From positions 558,001 to 622,000 of the forward strand of contig JAEWUC010000003.1 of assembly GCA_023397505.1 (NCBI GenBank): 64,000 nucleotides of DNA, read 5' to 3'. Numbering within the stretch: position 1 is the stretch's first letter; each line of letters begins with the position of its first letter. Source of the stretch: Bacteroidota bacterium (GTDB taxonomy: Bacteria > Bacteroidota > Ignavibacteria > Ignavibacteriales > Melioribacteraceae). Below are positions 9,039 to 19,243 of this stretch, piece after piece. Both the position numbers and the translations under genes were made by a program. Below the pieces are notes generated by a model. The model was not told where the DNA came from. It searched no databases and saw only the letters and a list, made by a program, of their open reading frames with translations.

Positions 9039-9058
9039 TGCAGAGCCGAAGCCCTGCA
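9039..9058 (-). other. Intercistronic UUCG-tetraloop hairpin
   Basis: On the minus strand the transcript between the thioredoxin-like gene and trxB can form TGCAGGGC-TTCG-GCTCTGCA, eight pairs (one G-U) closed by the very stable C(UUCG)G tetraloop. No T-tract follows; the trxB ribosome binding site comes about 8 bases later. It is more likely an mRNA processing or stability element, or a partial attenuator, than a terminator. Confidence 0.55.
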
Positions 9059-9066
9059 TGAAATAA

Positions 9067-9414
9067 TTATTGTTTACCAAAGTTAGCGTCCAATATTTCA
9101 GTGATCTGATCTCTGTTTTGAATACTGCTTGTAGCTTTAACAACCTTTCCGTTTTTATAATAAACCACAAAAGGTAACCCTGCAAAACCGCGGCATTCAG
9201 GTAGATTACGAATTACTTTTGCATCTGGTGAATCAAATTCCATATCCGCAAATTTTACGTTTTTGTATTCGCTTTCGAGCTCTTCCATTTCCCCATAAAC
9301 CGGGATGCACATTGGCCCCATGCGGCCGCAGCAAATCATTACATTTTCATTTTCTTGTAGAAGTTTTGCATGTTCTTGTTCGTTTAATACGTGGGTAAGA
9401 TTTGTATTTAACAT
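9067..9414 (-). CDS. Atypical thioredoxin-fold protein
   Basis: 115 residues with the size and layout of thioredoxin: a beta strand leading to the active-site helix, a cis-proline loop GLPF (P81) and a C-terminal helix. The canonical WCGPC is absent. The corresponding stretch is CCGRMGPMC, with C28, C29 and C36, so the position of the usual nucleophilic Cys is Met (MGPMC). A further Cys (C74) lies in LPECRG just before the cis-Pro loop. Immediately upstream of trxB on the same strand, which argues for a redox role as TrxR substrate or regulator. Similar CCGRMGPMC proteins occur, from memory, in other anaerobes. Confidence 0.75.
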   Translation of the reverse strand: MLNTNLTHVLNEQEHAKLLQENENVMICCGRMGPMCIPVYGEMEELESEYKNVKFADMEFDSPDAKVIRNLPECRGFAGLPFVVYYKNGKVVKATSSIQNRDQITEILDANFGKQ

Positions 9415-9614
9415 TATATCTCCATTTTTTTGTTTACCGTATGATGAAGAAAACCACTTTTGGATTCACTGTCCGACAGTAAAGAGATTTTGAAGAGTGA
9501 TTTGACCGACATTAATTCAGAATTCTTTGAAAAATAATCTCCTAAAATCCAACAAACTCCGGTTTTTATCGTCTAAAAGTTCAAGAAAATTAATAAGTTA
9601 ATATCAATCAAAAT

Positions 9615-10712
9615 TTGGAATTGCATTTGTCGTCCAGTAATCCCATAAAAAGAATATTCGATCTTTATACGAGCGACCTAAGTTATCAGGAAATTGAAAA
9701 ACTGGTAAAACGCGAAGCAAGCGAAGTTTACGAATTTTTCAAAGCCGATATACCAAAACCGGACCCATCACAGTCAAAATTTGCGAGAGGATTTGTTTTC
9801 ATCCGAAGTTTATTCAATGCTTTTATTATGAAGCTGACTCCCGCACGGAGAATATTTTACCTGGTTGCGGTCTTTTTATTTTTCGTAGGATATTTTCAAC
9901 AAAATGATTTTTATTTATTAGTTTCTTTTGTAATACTAAACTTACTACTCGCGTTTGAACTTGCCGATAAGCTTTCAGCCCGCGGCGAACTTGATGTAGC
10001 AAGGAAAATCCAATCCGATTTAATCCCCAAGCACAATGCACAAATTAACGGTTATGAAATTTCAACATTTTACGAACCTGCGCGCGAAGTCGGCGGAGAT
10101 TATTTTGATGTTATTGAAACTCCCGACCGGACATTTGTTGTAGTCGGCGATATTTCCGGCAAAGGGATGGCTGCAGCGCTTTATATGGTACGCGTGCAAT
10201 CTATTATTTATATGTTGATTGACAGCTATACCGACGTTAAAGATATAGTTATAAATCTTAAAAAGTATTTTTCAAAAAATTTGAGGCGGGAATTTTTTCT
10301 AACGCTTACAATGGCTTCAATAGAAAAAGACGGCACTATTAAACTTGTTCGGGCAGGTCATCCGCCGACTTATCATTATAAAAATAATTTTAAAGAATTC
10401 GATCAGATTTATCCTCAAGGTTTAGGCATCGGGTTAAACGATAGGGGGATTTTCGAAAAGACATTGGAGATATACCAATTCAAACCCGAAAGAAACGATG
10501 TAATTACACTTTATTCCGACGGTGTTAGCGAAGCAATGAATATTTACTATGATCTTTTCGGGGAGGAAAATTTAAAACGAGTAATTGCCAATAATGCCGA
10601 CAAATCAGCAGCGGAAATTAAGGATGCTATTTTACGTGCTCTTGTCGCTTTCCGCGGTACCGCAAATCAAAATGATGATTTAACATTGGTAGTACTAAAA
10701 TCAATAAATTAG
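9615..10712 (+). CDS. RsbU-like PP2C/SpoIIE serine phosphatase, membrane-anchored
   Basis: 365 residues. After a soluble N-terminal segment come two membrane helices (about 80-95 and 100-117). The SpoIIE/PP2C phosphatase domain (about 125-365) has the metal-binding motifs AREVGGDYFD (157-166), GDISGKGMAAALYM (178-191) and YSDGVSEAMN (about 300). Such enzymes dephosphorylate anti-sigma-factor antagonists in partner-switching cascades, and an RsbW-like ATPase lies at 12308. The start appears to be TTG (9615-9617); no ATG is available before residue ~72, which would delete conserved sequence. The ribosome binding site is unclear, so the exact start is uncertain. Confidence 0.85.
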   Translation: MELHLSSSNPIKRIFDLYTSDLSYQEIEKLVKREASEVYEFFKADIPKPDPSQSKFARGFVFIRSLFNAFIMKLTPARRIFYLVAVFLFFVGYFQQNDFYLLVSFVILNLLLAFELADKLSARGELDVARKIQSDLIPKHNAQINGYEISTFYEPAREVGGDYFDVIETPDRTFVVVGDISGKGMAAALYMVRVQSIIYMLIDSYTDVKDIVINLKKYFSKNLRREFFLTLTMASIEKDGTIKLVRAGHPPTYHYKNNFKEFDQIYPQGLGIGLNDRGIFEKTLEIYQFKPERNDVITLYSDGVSEAMNIYYDLFGEENLKRVIANNADKSAAEIKDAILRALVAFRGTANQNDDLTLVVLKSIN

Positions 10713-10736
10713 GCAAACCTAATTACAACCGGGCAA

Positions 10737-12269
10737 CTACTGCATTGCATCGTAAATTTTGAATTCATCATCCGAAGGTCTAAGTTCATCATACATTCTC
10801 ACTAAAGAATTATAAGCCGATTCGTTTCCTCGCTGTGCCGCGTTACGGTAAAAAGAAATTGCTGTTCTTTTATTTTCTTTTACGCCCAATCCTTTTTCGT
10901 AACAAAAACCCATTAAAGTTTGTGCGAGAACCGAACCTTCATCAGCTCCTTTTCTTATAATATTTATTTGTTCATGTTTGCTAATATTGGTAGAGTCTGC
11001 CAATTGCGTAAACGCAACTCTAATTTCTGCTTCCCTGCTTCCAAGTTCTACGGCTTGATTCCAATATCTTAAGGCTTCGTTAATATTTTTTTGCACAATA
11101 GTACCTGAACTGTAGCACAAACCTATTTCGATCATAGAAGGAATATGTTTTTTAACAACAGCTTCTTTTAAAAGATCGAGAGCCTGTTCGTTTGTAATAA
11201 TGTTTCCAAATCCCATTGCGGTTATTCCGGCAAATACAAACATTGCTTCGGGATTTTTTTTGCCGGCACTTTCCCTTATTTCATTAATAAAATTTTCATT
11301 TTGAATTAATATAAGAAGCGCTTGTCCGGCTTTATGTGAACCGAGACGATAAGCCCGCATATAATTTGAAGCGGCAAGTACTAAATTCTTTTTAAAATTA
11401 ATTCCGCTTTCATAACTTTTTCCAATCAATAATAGCGCTTCCGGACTTCCGTTAGCAGCCGCAAAAGTTAAAATACCAAGCCCGGTTGTATCAGGAATTT
11501 TTATCGATTGTTCTTCGTTTTCGAGTCCGAAAAACTTTTTTAATTCACTGCTGCTTTTTGAGAGAATAACATTAACATTGGAGGTACTATCCTCGCCTTT
11601 TTTATCTTGCTCGAAATCGTAAAAATCAAGATCCCATTGAGTATTAATTAACGGGGCAGAATCATCAATTGTCGCAACATCATTTTGTACCGAATCGCTC
11701 GGAGGAATAAATCCGCTTTTTTTCATTTGCTGAATTGCGTCTTTTGCAGGTTGGTACCCCGCTTTTGCAGCTTTCTGAAATAATTTATACGCATCTCCGT
11801 AATTACGATTAACTGTTAGGTTATCAGTCATCAATAAGCCAAATGCAAATTGCGCTTCGGGTAAACCAGCATTGGCAGCGCTTTTAAAATTATTATACGC
11901 CTCAAACGGATTCCACGGAACGCCAATACCGTTGTGTAAAAGAATTCCGTAATTATGCCGTGCAGACGGTAAATTTTGATCAACTGCTTTGCGAATCCAG
12001 TAAATTGCCTTTACCGTATCCGCAGCAAATCCCTGTCCTATTAAATATCTTAAACCAAGTTCGTGCTGTGCGAACGGATCGCCTCGGTTTGCTTCCGATA
12101 CTAATAAATAACCGGCAAGCAAAGAATATGAAGGGTATTTCGCTTTAAAATAATTTTTACGTCTGGGTTGGGCGTCTTTAAAAGCCTGGCTTATTGTAGT
12201 ATCTGTTTGAGCAAACATATTCAAACAAAATGCTGCTAAAAACAAAATTGCTATTCTTAATTTTTTCAT
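10737..12269 (-). CDS. Secreted Sel1/TPR-repeat protein
   Basis: 510 residues with a signal peptide (MKKLRIAILFLAAFCLNMFA, cleaved before Q21). The remainder is made of Sel1-like repeats of about 36 residues with the A-x2-x-LG-x-Y-x2-G-x-G pattern, for example AQHELGLRYLIGQG and AMFVFAGITAMGFGN. There are at least eight, in two blocks separated by a linker (about 190-265). These solenoids act as protein-protein scaffolds. It is convergent with the RsbU-like gene and on the same strand as the anti-sigma factor (38-base gap), so it may be co-transcribed with it. No enzymatic residues seen. Confidence 0.8.
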   Translation of the reverse strand: MKKLRIAILFLAAFCLNMFAQTDTTISQAFKDAQPRRKNYFKAKYPSYSLLAGYLLVSEANRGDPFAQHELGLRYLIGQGFAADTVKAIYWIRKAVDQNLPSARHNYGILLHNGIGVPWNPFEAYNNFKSAANAGLPEAQFAFGLLMTDNLTVNRNYGDAYKLFQKAAKAGYQPAKDAIQQMKKSGFIPPSDSVQNDVATIDDSAPLINTQWDLDFYDFEQDKKGEDSTSNVNVILSKSSSELKKFFGLENEEQSIKIPDTTGLGILTFAAANGSPEALLLIGKSYESGINFKKNLVLAASNYMRAYRLGSHKAGQALLILIQNENFINEIRESAGKKNPEAMFVFAGITAMGFGNIITNEQALDLLKEAVVKKHIPSMIEIGLCYSSGTIVQKNINEALRYWNQAVELGSREAEIRVAFTQLADSTNISKHEQINIIRKGADEGSVLAQTLMGFCYEKGLGVKENKRTAISFYRNAAQRGNESAYNSLVRMYDELRPSDDEFKIYDAMQ

Positions 12270-12307
12270 TAATGATAGATATATAGTTTAACCGGCTGCA
12301 AATTTAG

Positions 12308-12724
12308 TTAGTCTAAATATTTTTTGAGAGTGAAATAATTTTTACCATTGAGCGTGATGTAATTTACTTCATCCATAAGCTGATGGATAATATAAAGTCC
12401 CATCCCGCTTTCGGGAAGATTATCAATATCGCTTGGATCAAAATCGAGAGATGGTGTATCAAACTTTGTTCGGGGATCGCCGGTATCAACAATTTCAATT
12501 TCTAAGTACTTAGCATTTTTCTTTATGTTGATGTCAATACCGTTTTTGGGTCTGTTATTATATGCATGTTTGATAACATTATTTAAAGCCTCGTTTAAGC
12601 ATATTTCAACGGCATTGCAAATATGCAATTCCAAATTTTCTTTTAACAAAAAAGTACGAATCAGCTTGTTTGCTTCGAGAACCTGTTCATAATCGCTCGC
12701 AATACTAAAGTTTGCTTCGGTCAA
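12308..12724 (-). CDS. RsbW-like anti-sigma factor / serine-protein kinase (GHKL ATPase)
   Basis: 138 residues matching the HATPase_c_2 family of anti-sigma regulatory factors. The N box is CLNEALNNVIKHAYNN (about 41-56) and the G-box region ESGMGLYIIHQLMDEV is near 105-120. These proteins phosphorylate an anti-sigma antagonist and sequester a sigma factor. The start is TTG (12722-12724) after a weak AAGAGA. An RsbU-like phosphatase is encoded 1.6 kb away on the other strand. The STAS antagonist and the sigma factor of the switch are not seen in this window. Confidence 0.85.
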   Translation of the reverse strand: MTEANFSIASDYEQVLEANKLIRTFLLKENLELHICNAVEICLNEALNNVIKHAYNNRPKNGIDINIKKNAKYLEIEIVDTGDPRTKFDTPSLDFDPSDIDNLPESGMGLYIIHQLMDEVNYITLNGKNYFTLKKYLD

Positions 12725-12898
12725 AAAAATCTCTTAAAAGTTGATCTAAATATAAAAAAGAGATGCAAAACACCAAACATTCTATTTTTTAATTCTTGCA
12801 TCCATTATATAGTATTATTATTAAAAGTGTATGGTGTTGGATATGTTATTCGCAATTCCATGTGCTAGCTTGGATTGAAGACAACTAGCAAATGAATC

Positions 12899-12917
12899 GG
12901 GGCGCATTTAACGCCCC
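12899..12917 (-). terminator. GC-rich hairpin, probable terminator of the DUF2892 gene
   Basis: GGGGCG (12899-12904) / CGCCCC (12912-12917) with a 7-base AT loop, starting 7 bases after the stop of the gene at 12924-13124. No long T-tract follows on the minus strand, so efficiency is uncertain. Confidence 0.5.
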
Positions 12918-12923
12918 ATAAAT

Positions 12924-13124
12924 TCATGCTTTTGTGTTTTCTTTTGTTTTACACGTTGATATCCCAAATGGAAGATATGCAGGACACCAATTAATCAGAG
13001 CGGTTAACAGGGGAATTATTCCTATTAAGCCCCACCAACTTTGATAAATTATTCCAATCATAAATATTAATAAAGCCAACACCAGCCGGATTGTCCTATC
13101 TGCACTGCCAACATTTTTTGTCAT
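12924..13124 (-). CDS. DUF2892 (YgaP-like) small membrane protein
   Basis: 66 residues with the family opening MTKNVGSADRTIRLVLA and two hydrophobic helices around WWGLIGIIPLLTALINWCPAY. It ends in a short polar tail with Cys in FGISTCKTK. DUF2892 modules occur alone or fused to rhodanese domains; the WCPAY turn with its Cys is typical. Function is not established, though sulfur or redox roles have been suggested from rhodanese fusions. The start is the ATG at 13122-13124 behind a strong GGAGG; the longer TTG reading overlaps that site. Single-gene unit with its own terminator-like hairpin. Confidence 0.8.
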   Translation of the reverse strand: MTKNVGSADRTIRLVLALLIFMIGIIYQSWWGLIGIIPLLTALINWCPAYLPFGISTCKTKENTKA

Positions 13125-13182
13125 AACGACCTCCAAATTGATTGTTAGTTAGATGTTCAATATCCCGGAATGATTCTATTGA

Positions 13183-15408
<2,226 letters not shown>

Positions 15409-15549
15409 TTATATTCACTCGTTTAGTTTATGAGAGAAAATGGTTGCTTATTTTATTAGATGCTGACTTCAAAATAATGATTCTTAGAGAATTATTGAAA
15501 GGATGCATAATCGGAAAATTGATTTGAATATCACTATGTATTCAAATTT

Positions 15550-16965
15550 TTATTTTAAATAAATCATTTTTCTTGTCAATACTCCCCCGTTAATAATCAT
15601 AGTATAAAAATAAACTCCGCTTGCCAACTCTTCACTTTTCACTCTAAACTCAACACTATGTTCGCCTGCTTGTTTATACCCGTTTACGAGATCATAAATT
15701 TCCCTGCCAAGCATATCGTATATTTTTAACGAAATGTACCCGGCAGTCTGCAAATTATATTTTATAATAGTTGATGAATTAAAGGGGTTCGGATAATTCC
15801 GAGAAAGGACAAAGCCATTATAAATATATTTTTCTTCTCTAACTGAAGTTGGTTCATAAAATTTGTTATAGATTAAATTCCACAATTCGTCTCTGCCGTT
15901 GTCGTAACCTAAAGCCCAAATGCCTATTCCTTTGAAATTCCTTTCAATTGCCCAATCATATTTCAATCCAAGACTTGTCGTGTCATCGTACCAAATTTGT
16001 TTCCAAGTTGTATCGTTTTCTCTATAGCGCATCCAGGATGTGTTTGAAACGTAATCAAACATTTTCTCGTAATAGGAATAATTATTAACAATATCTTCAT
16101 ACGTAAGGCTTTCCTGCCAATTGTTTACTTGGTTAATTCCATCAAAATGAATTGCAGAAACATAGGGTTCGCCGGAATGTACATCCCATATATTTCCATA
16201 ATACGGTACGCCGAGAATTATTTTGTCGGGAGTTACATCTTTATAATATTCATCAATATCTTTTTTAAGATAAAAAGTAGTTCCGGTTAATGGAGCGGAG
16301 GGTCCGGTTGTTGAACTCCAACTTCCGTAATAGTCGTAGCCCATAACAAAAACGTAGTTGCAATATTCCGAAATACCTTTAAAATCCCATCCAAGATAAC
16401 CGTTTGCAGGTAAAGCAACCGATAATTCAAAAGCCGGGAAAATATCCATTTCTTGTTTCAGCAATCTCATAAAATTTGCAAATGCAAATTGTCTATCATC
16501 GCTAAGATTTACATTTTCGAAATCAATTACAATACCGTTAAATCCATATTGAGCGACTGTATCTGTAATATTATTAAAAAAATTTGCGCGCCGTTGACTA
16601 TCCGTAAACAATAAATGAATTTCATCGGAATTGAAATTCGTAATTGTCATTATCATTTTCACATTATTTTCAGACGCTTTTTCAAAAACATCAAGCCATG
16701 GCCAAGCTTGTGGCGGAGTTAGATTTCCATCAATATCTGCTTCATAAGTAAAGATTGCAAGGTGAGTTAATAAATCATATCTAATTGTAACTTCGGTATT
16801 ATTCGCATAAATCCAAGAAGGAAGAAAAGCAAAAACTACTTTATTCGCTTCATCTTTATTAAATATTATTCCGCCATGTTGATAAGTTCGATCTTTTTGC
16901 TGCGAATAAATTACACAGGTAGAAACTATTATCAATATAATAGATGTTACAAATCTCAATTTCAT
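15550..16965 (-). CDS. GH18-family glycoside hydrolase with T9SS sorting domain
   Basis: 471 residues. A signal peptide (about 1-21) is followed by a GH18-type TIM barrel (about 40-365) with the catalytic strand GIVIDFENVNL, where the Glu is the proposed acid. Family-typical strands include FVMGYDYYGSWS and IILGVPYYGNIWD. The form resembles YaaH/SafA-type N-acetylglucosaminidases more than classical chitinases (DxxDxDxE is shortened). The C-terminal ~85 residues are a type A sorting domain: NYPNPFNSST, LKIYDMLGREI and SGVYFYTM, ending TRKMIYLK. Probably secreted by T9SS and acting on chitin, peptidoglycan or similar GlcNAc polymers. Start ATG has a weak ribosome binding site. Confidence 0.84.
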   Translation of the reverse strand: MKLRFVTSIILIIVSTCVIYSQQKDRTYQHGGIIFNKDEANKVVFAFLPSWIYANNTEVTIRYDLLTHLAIFTYEADIDGNLTPPQAWPWLDVFEKASENNVKMIMTITNFNSDEIHLLFTDSQRRANFFNNITDTVAQYGFNGIVIDFENVNLSDDRQFAFANFMRLLKQEMDIFPAFELSVALPANGYLGWDFKGISEYCNYVFVMGYDYYGSWSSTTGPSAPLTGTTFYLKKDIDEYYKDVTPDKIILGVPYYGNIWDVHSGEPYVSAIHFDGINQVNNWQESLTYEDIVNNYSYYEKMFDYVSNTSWMRYRENDTTWKQIWYDDTTSLGLKYDWAIERNFKGIGIWALGYDNGRDELWNLIYNKFYEPTSVREEKYIYNGFVLSRNYPNPFNSSTIIKYNLQTAGYISLKIYDMLGREIYDLVNGYKQAGEHSVEFRVKSEELASGVYFYTMIINGGVLTRKMIYLK

Positions 16966-17049
16966 TCGATGCCATTAATGTAATTTCCGGAAATTCTGTT
17001 TGGAAATTACAAACTTATAGACATATAATTCTCTCCACCAATAGAAATT

Positions 17050-18354
17050 TCATTTTATTAAAGCCATTTTTTTTGTTTGTATAAAACCATTCGTAATTAA
17101 AGCATAATAATAAATGCCGCTGCTTAATTTGCTTCCATCGAATTCTACATTATAGATACCCGCTTCAGATTTATTGTTCACAAGGACTGTGATTTCTCGA
17201 CCGAGCAAATCATACACAGCTAATTTTACATTTGATTTTACGGGCAGCGAATAGCTTATATGTGTTACCGGATTAAAAGGATTTGGATAATTTTGTTTTA
17301 ACTCGTATCCGTCAACATTAACTTCAACTTCGTTTGCATAATAATATTTGTACGACCCGTCATTATCAATCTGTTTAAGACGGTATTGAATTTTGCCTGC
17401 GCGGGGAGTTAAATCGCAAAAAGAATAAGTCTTAGGAGAATTGCAATTACCACTGCCTTTAACGAAACCAATTGCTTCCCATCCGGAATTTTCAGATTTA
17501 CGTTCAACATTAAAACCATAATTATTAATTTCTGTAGCAGTCGACCAATTAAGTAATATAGAATCATTTATCCATTCTGCAGTAAATGATGTTAGTTCAA
17601 CTGGCAAAGCACTTTCATTCTCAATAATTATGTCATCAAAAGTTAAGATAGTGTTATTATCAACCCACCCATTAGCTAATATTTTAAAACGTGCAAGCGT
17701 TTGAGTAGCTGTAGTAACATTAATTCCACTAAATTCCTTTGTAGTTCCCACCCAGATATCAACCTTATCATTGTTTAATAATTCGGTCGACGAACTCGGG
17801 GAATTATAAGAGACATCAGAACCAGAATTATTCAGAAACCAAGTGATGGTCTGCGCTCCTGTAAAAGAATGATCTCCTGTTGCCGATCCTGAAATATTTC
17901 TTATCTGAAATTCTCCATCACTAGCAGTAAAATTAATTCCAAACTTAGCATAAGTATTAGAATTGGTTGGAACCGCAGATGCGTTTGATACATCCCCTCC
18001 AACTGCTATGGTCAATGCTGTAGTTGTTGAAGTAGTGTTACCACTGACTGAAAAAGAAAATGAAAATTTCATTATTGAAGGGATAGAAGTGAAATCAACG
18101 TTTCGTTCAGCATATGCAATGTTTGAAGTGCTTGTTAATCTAGTCATCTTTAATGAATTAGTTGAAATCATTACCAACGCACCAGCGCCAGTTGTACTAA
18201 TAATCCTAAACTGATTTGTACTTGGATTCGAATTATAATAATCCGAAAGCACTGTACTGGAGTTAAAATCTTGTGAAAAGATTTGTCCTTTGCTTTGATC
18301 TAAATAGATCAAGAAGAAAAATATTGCTAAATAATAAAAATGTTTCCCTCTCAT
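17050..18354 (-). CDS. Secreted T9SS cargo protein of unknown function
   Basis: 434 residues. Signal peptide (MRGKHFYYLAIFFFLIYL..., cleaved near residue 23), then about 240 residues of Ser/Thr/Asn-rich beta sequence resembling a jelly-roll or lectin-like domain. A segment beginning ALPVELTSFTAEW follows; it resembles the FN3-like linker common in these phyla. The protein ends in a type A sorting domain (NYPNPFNPVT, LAVYDLLGREIT, SGIYYYAL, TKKMALIK). No catalytic motif recognised. The start at 18352-18354 follows GAGGAGAATT; the upstream extension to 18444 lacks such a site and would bury the signal peptide. Likely a surface or adhesive protein. Confidence 0.7.
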   Translation of the reverse strand: MRGKHFYYLAIFFFLIYLDQSKGQIFSQDFNSSTVLSDYYNSNPSTNQFRIISTTGAGALVMISTNSLKMTRLTSTSNIAYAERNVDFTSIPSIMKFSFSFSVSGNTTSTTTALTIAVGGDVSNASAVPTNSNTYAKFGINFTASDGEFQIRNISGSATGDHSFTGAQTITWFLNNSGSDVSYNSPSSSTELLNNDKVDIWVGTTKEFSGINVTTATQTLARFKILANGWVDNNTILTFDDIIIENESALPVELTSFTAEWINDSILLNWSTATEINNYGFNVERKSENSGWEAIGFVKGSGNCNSPKTYSFCDLTPRAGKIQYRLKQIDNDGSYKYYYANEVEVNVDGYELKQNYPNPFNPVTHISYSLPVKSNVKLAVYDLLGREITVLVNNKSEAGIYNVEFDGSKLSSGIYYYALITNGFIQTKKMALIK

Positions 18355-18497
18355 AATTCTCCTCAATTTTAATATTTTTATCGGAGTATGGGCACAAGAA
18401 AAGAAAACCTTAATGGAAGTGCTATATAAGTAGAACGAAATCATCCAATTTTGTGTTAAAGATAATATGTATTATTATTTTTTTTGAAGAGGTTTAA

Positions 18498-19151
18498 ATG
18501 AATAAAAAAATTATTCTAATTATGATATTTCTTGCTTCTCAATCCTTTCTTCAATGTACAACAAAGGAAAATGATTTTGATTTAAAATTTGAAGAGGACA
18601 ATATGATTGATTCAAACAAAAATAATATTGCAACTTTTGGCGGCGGATGCTTTTGGTGTACAGAAGCAGTCTTTGAAAGATTAAACGGTGTTATAAAAGT
18701 AGAAAGCGGGTATTCCGGCGGAACCGTGCCGAACCCGACTTACGAAGCTGTGTGCACCGGCAATACCGGTCATGCAGAGGTAATTCAAATAACTTATGAT
18801 CAATCAATAATTTCTTACGAGGAATTGCTGCATGTGTTTTTCAAAACTCATGACCCGACAACATTAAACCGGCAAGGCGCGGATGTCGGCACGCAATACC
18901 GTTCGGTAATTTTCTATCACGATGAAGAACAGAAAAAAATTGCCGAGATAGTCAAACATGAATTAGATTCCGCAAAAATTTGGGATAACCCGATTGTAAC
19001 CGAGATTAGTCAGTTTGAAAAATTTTACATAGCGGAAGAGTATCATCAAAATTATTATGATAATAATTCCAACCAGCCGTATTGCAGTTTTGTGATAACG
19101 CCCAAACTTGAAAAATTTGAAAAGGTGTTTAAGGATAAACTTAAGAAATAA
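18498..19151 (+). CDS. msrA: Peptide-methionine (S)-S-oxide reductase MsrA, exported
   Basis: Repairs methionine sulfoxide in proteins. 217 residues. The MsrA core begins at about residue 45 with [13 protein letters not shown], where C51 is the nucleophile. Family blocks [25 protein letters not shown], seen in pieces, and QYRSVIFYH follow. The first 20 residues form a hydrophobic export signal ending FLQC, so the protein may be a lipoprotein or be anchored in the periplasm; the residue before the Cys (Gln) is not a standard lipobox. Good ribosome binding site GAAGAGG. Divergent from the T9SS cargo gene. Confidence 0.92.
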   Translation: MNKKIILIMIFLASQSFLQCTTKENDFDLKFEEDNMIDSNKNNIATFGGGCFWCTEAVFERLNGVIKVESGYSGGTVPNPTYEAVCTGNTGHAEVIQITYDQSIISYEELLHVFFKTHDPTTLNRQGADVGTQYRSVIFYHDEEQKKIAEIVKHELDSAKIWDNPIVTEISQFEKFYIAEEYHQNYYDNNSNQPYCSFVITPKLEKFEKVFKDKLKK

Positions 19152-19170
19152 AAAAAGAATTTAAGAATAA

Positions 19171-19230
19171 TGAACAAGGATAGATGATTTGAAAATTTTT
19201 CAGAAATTGTAAATCATCTATCCTTGTTCA
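19171..19230. repeat. Long perfect inverted repeat between convergent msrA and gltD
   Basis: The 20-base arms 19171-19190 (TGAACAAGGATAGATG...) and 19211-19230 are perfect reverse complements separated by a 20-base AT-rich loop. It fills the gap between the convergent msrA and gltD stops. On the minus strand a T-rich tract follows (through 19150), so it may terminate gltD transcripts. The long AT-rich stem and regular size also fit a small dispersed palindromic element. Confidence 0.7.
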
Positions 19231-19243
19231 AAAATCAAAAAAC

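Noticed and set aside
9468..9480. ACTGTC-C-GACAGT short palindrome between the thioredoxin-like gene and the RsbU-like gene
   Set aside because: Only six bases per arm; expected by chance in this much DNA and not tied to a promoter I could identify.
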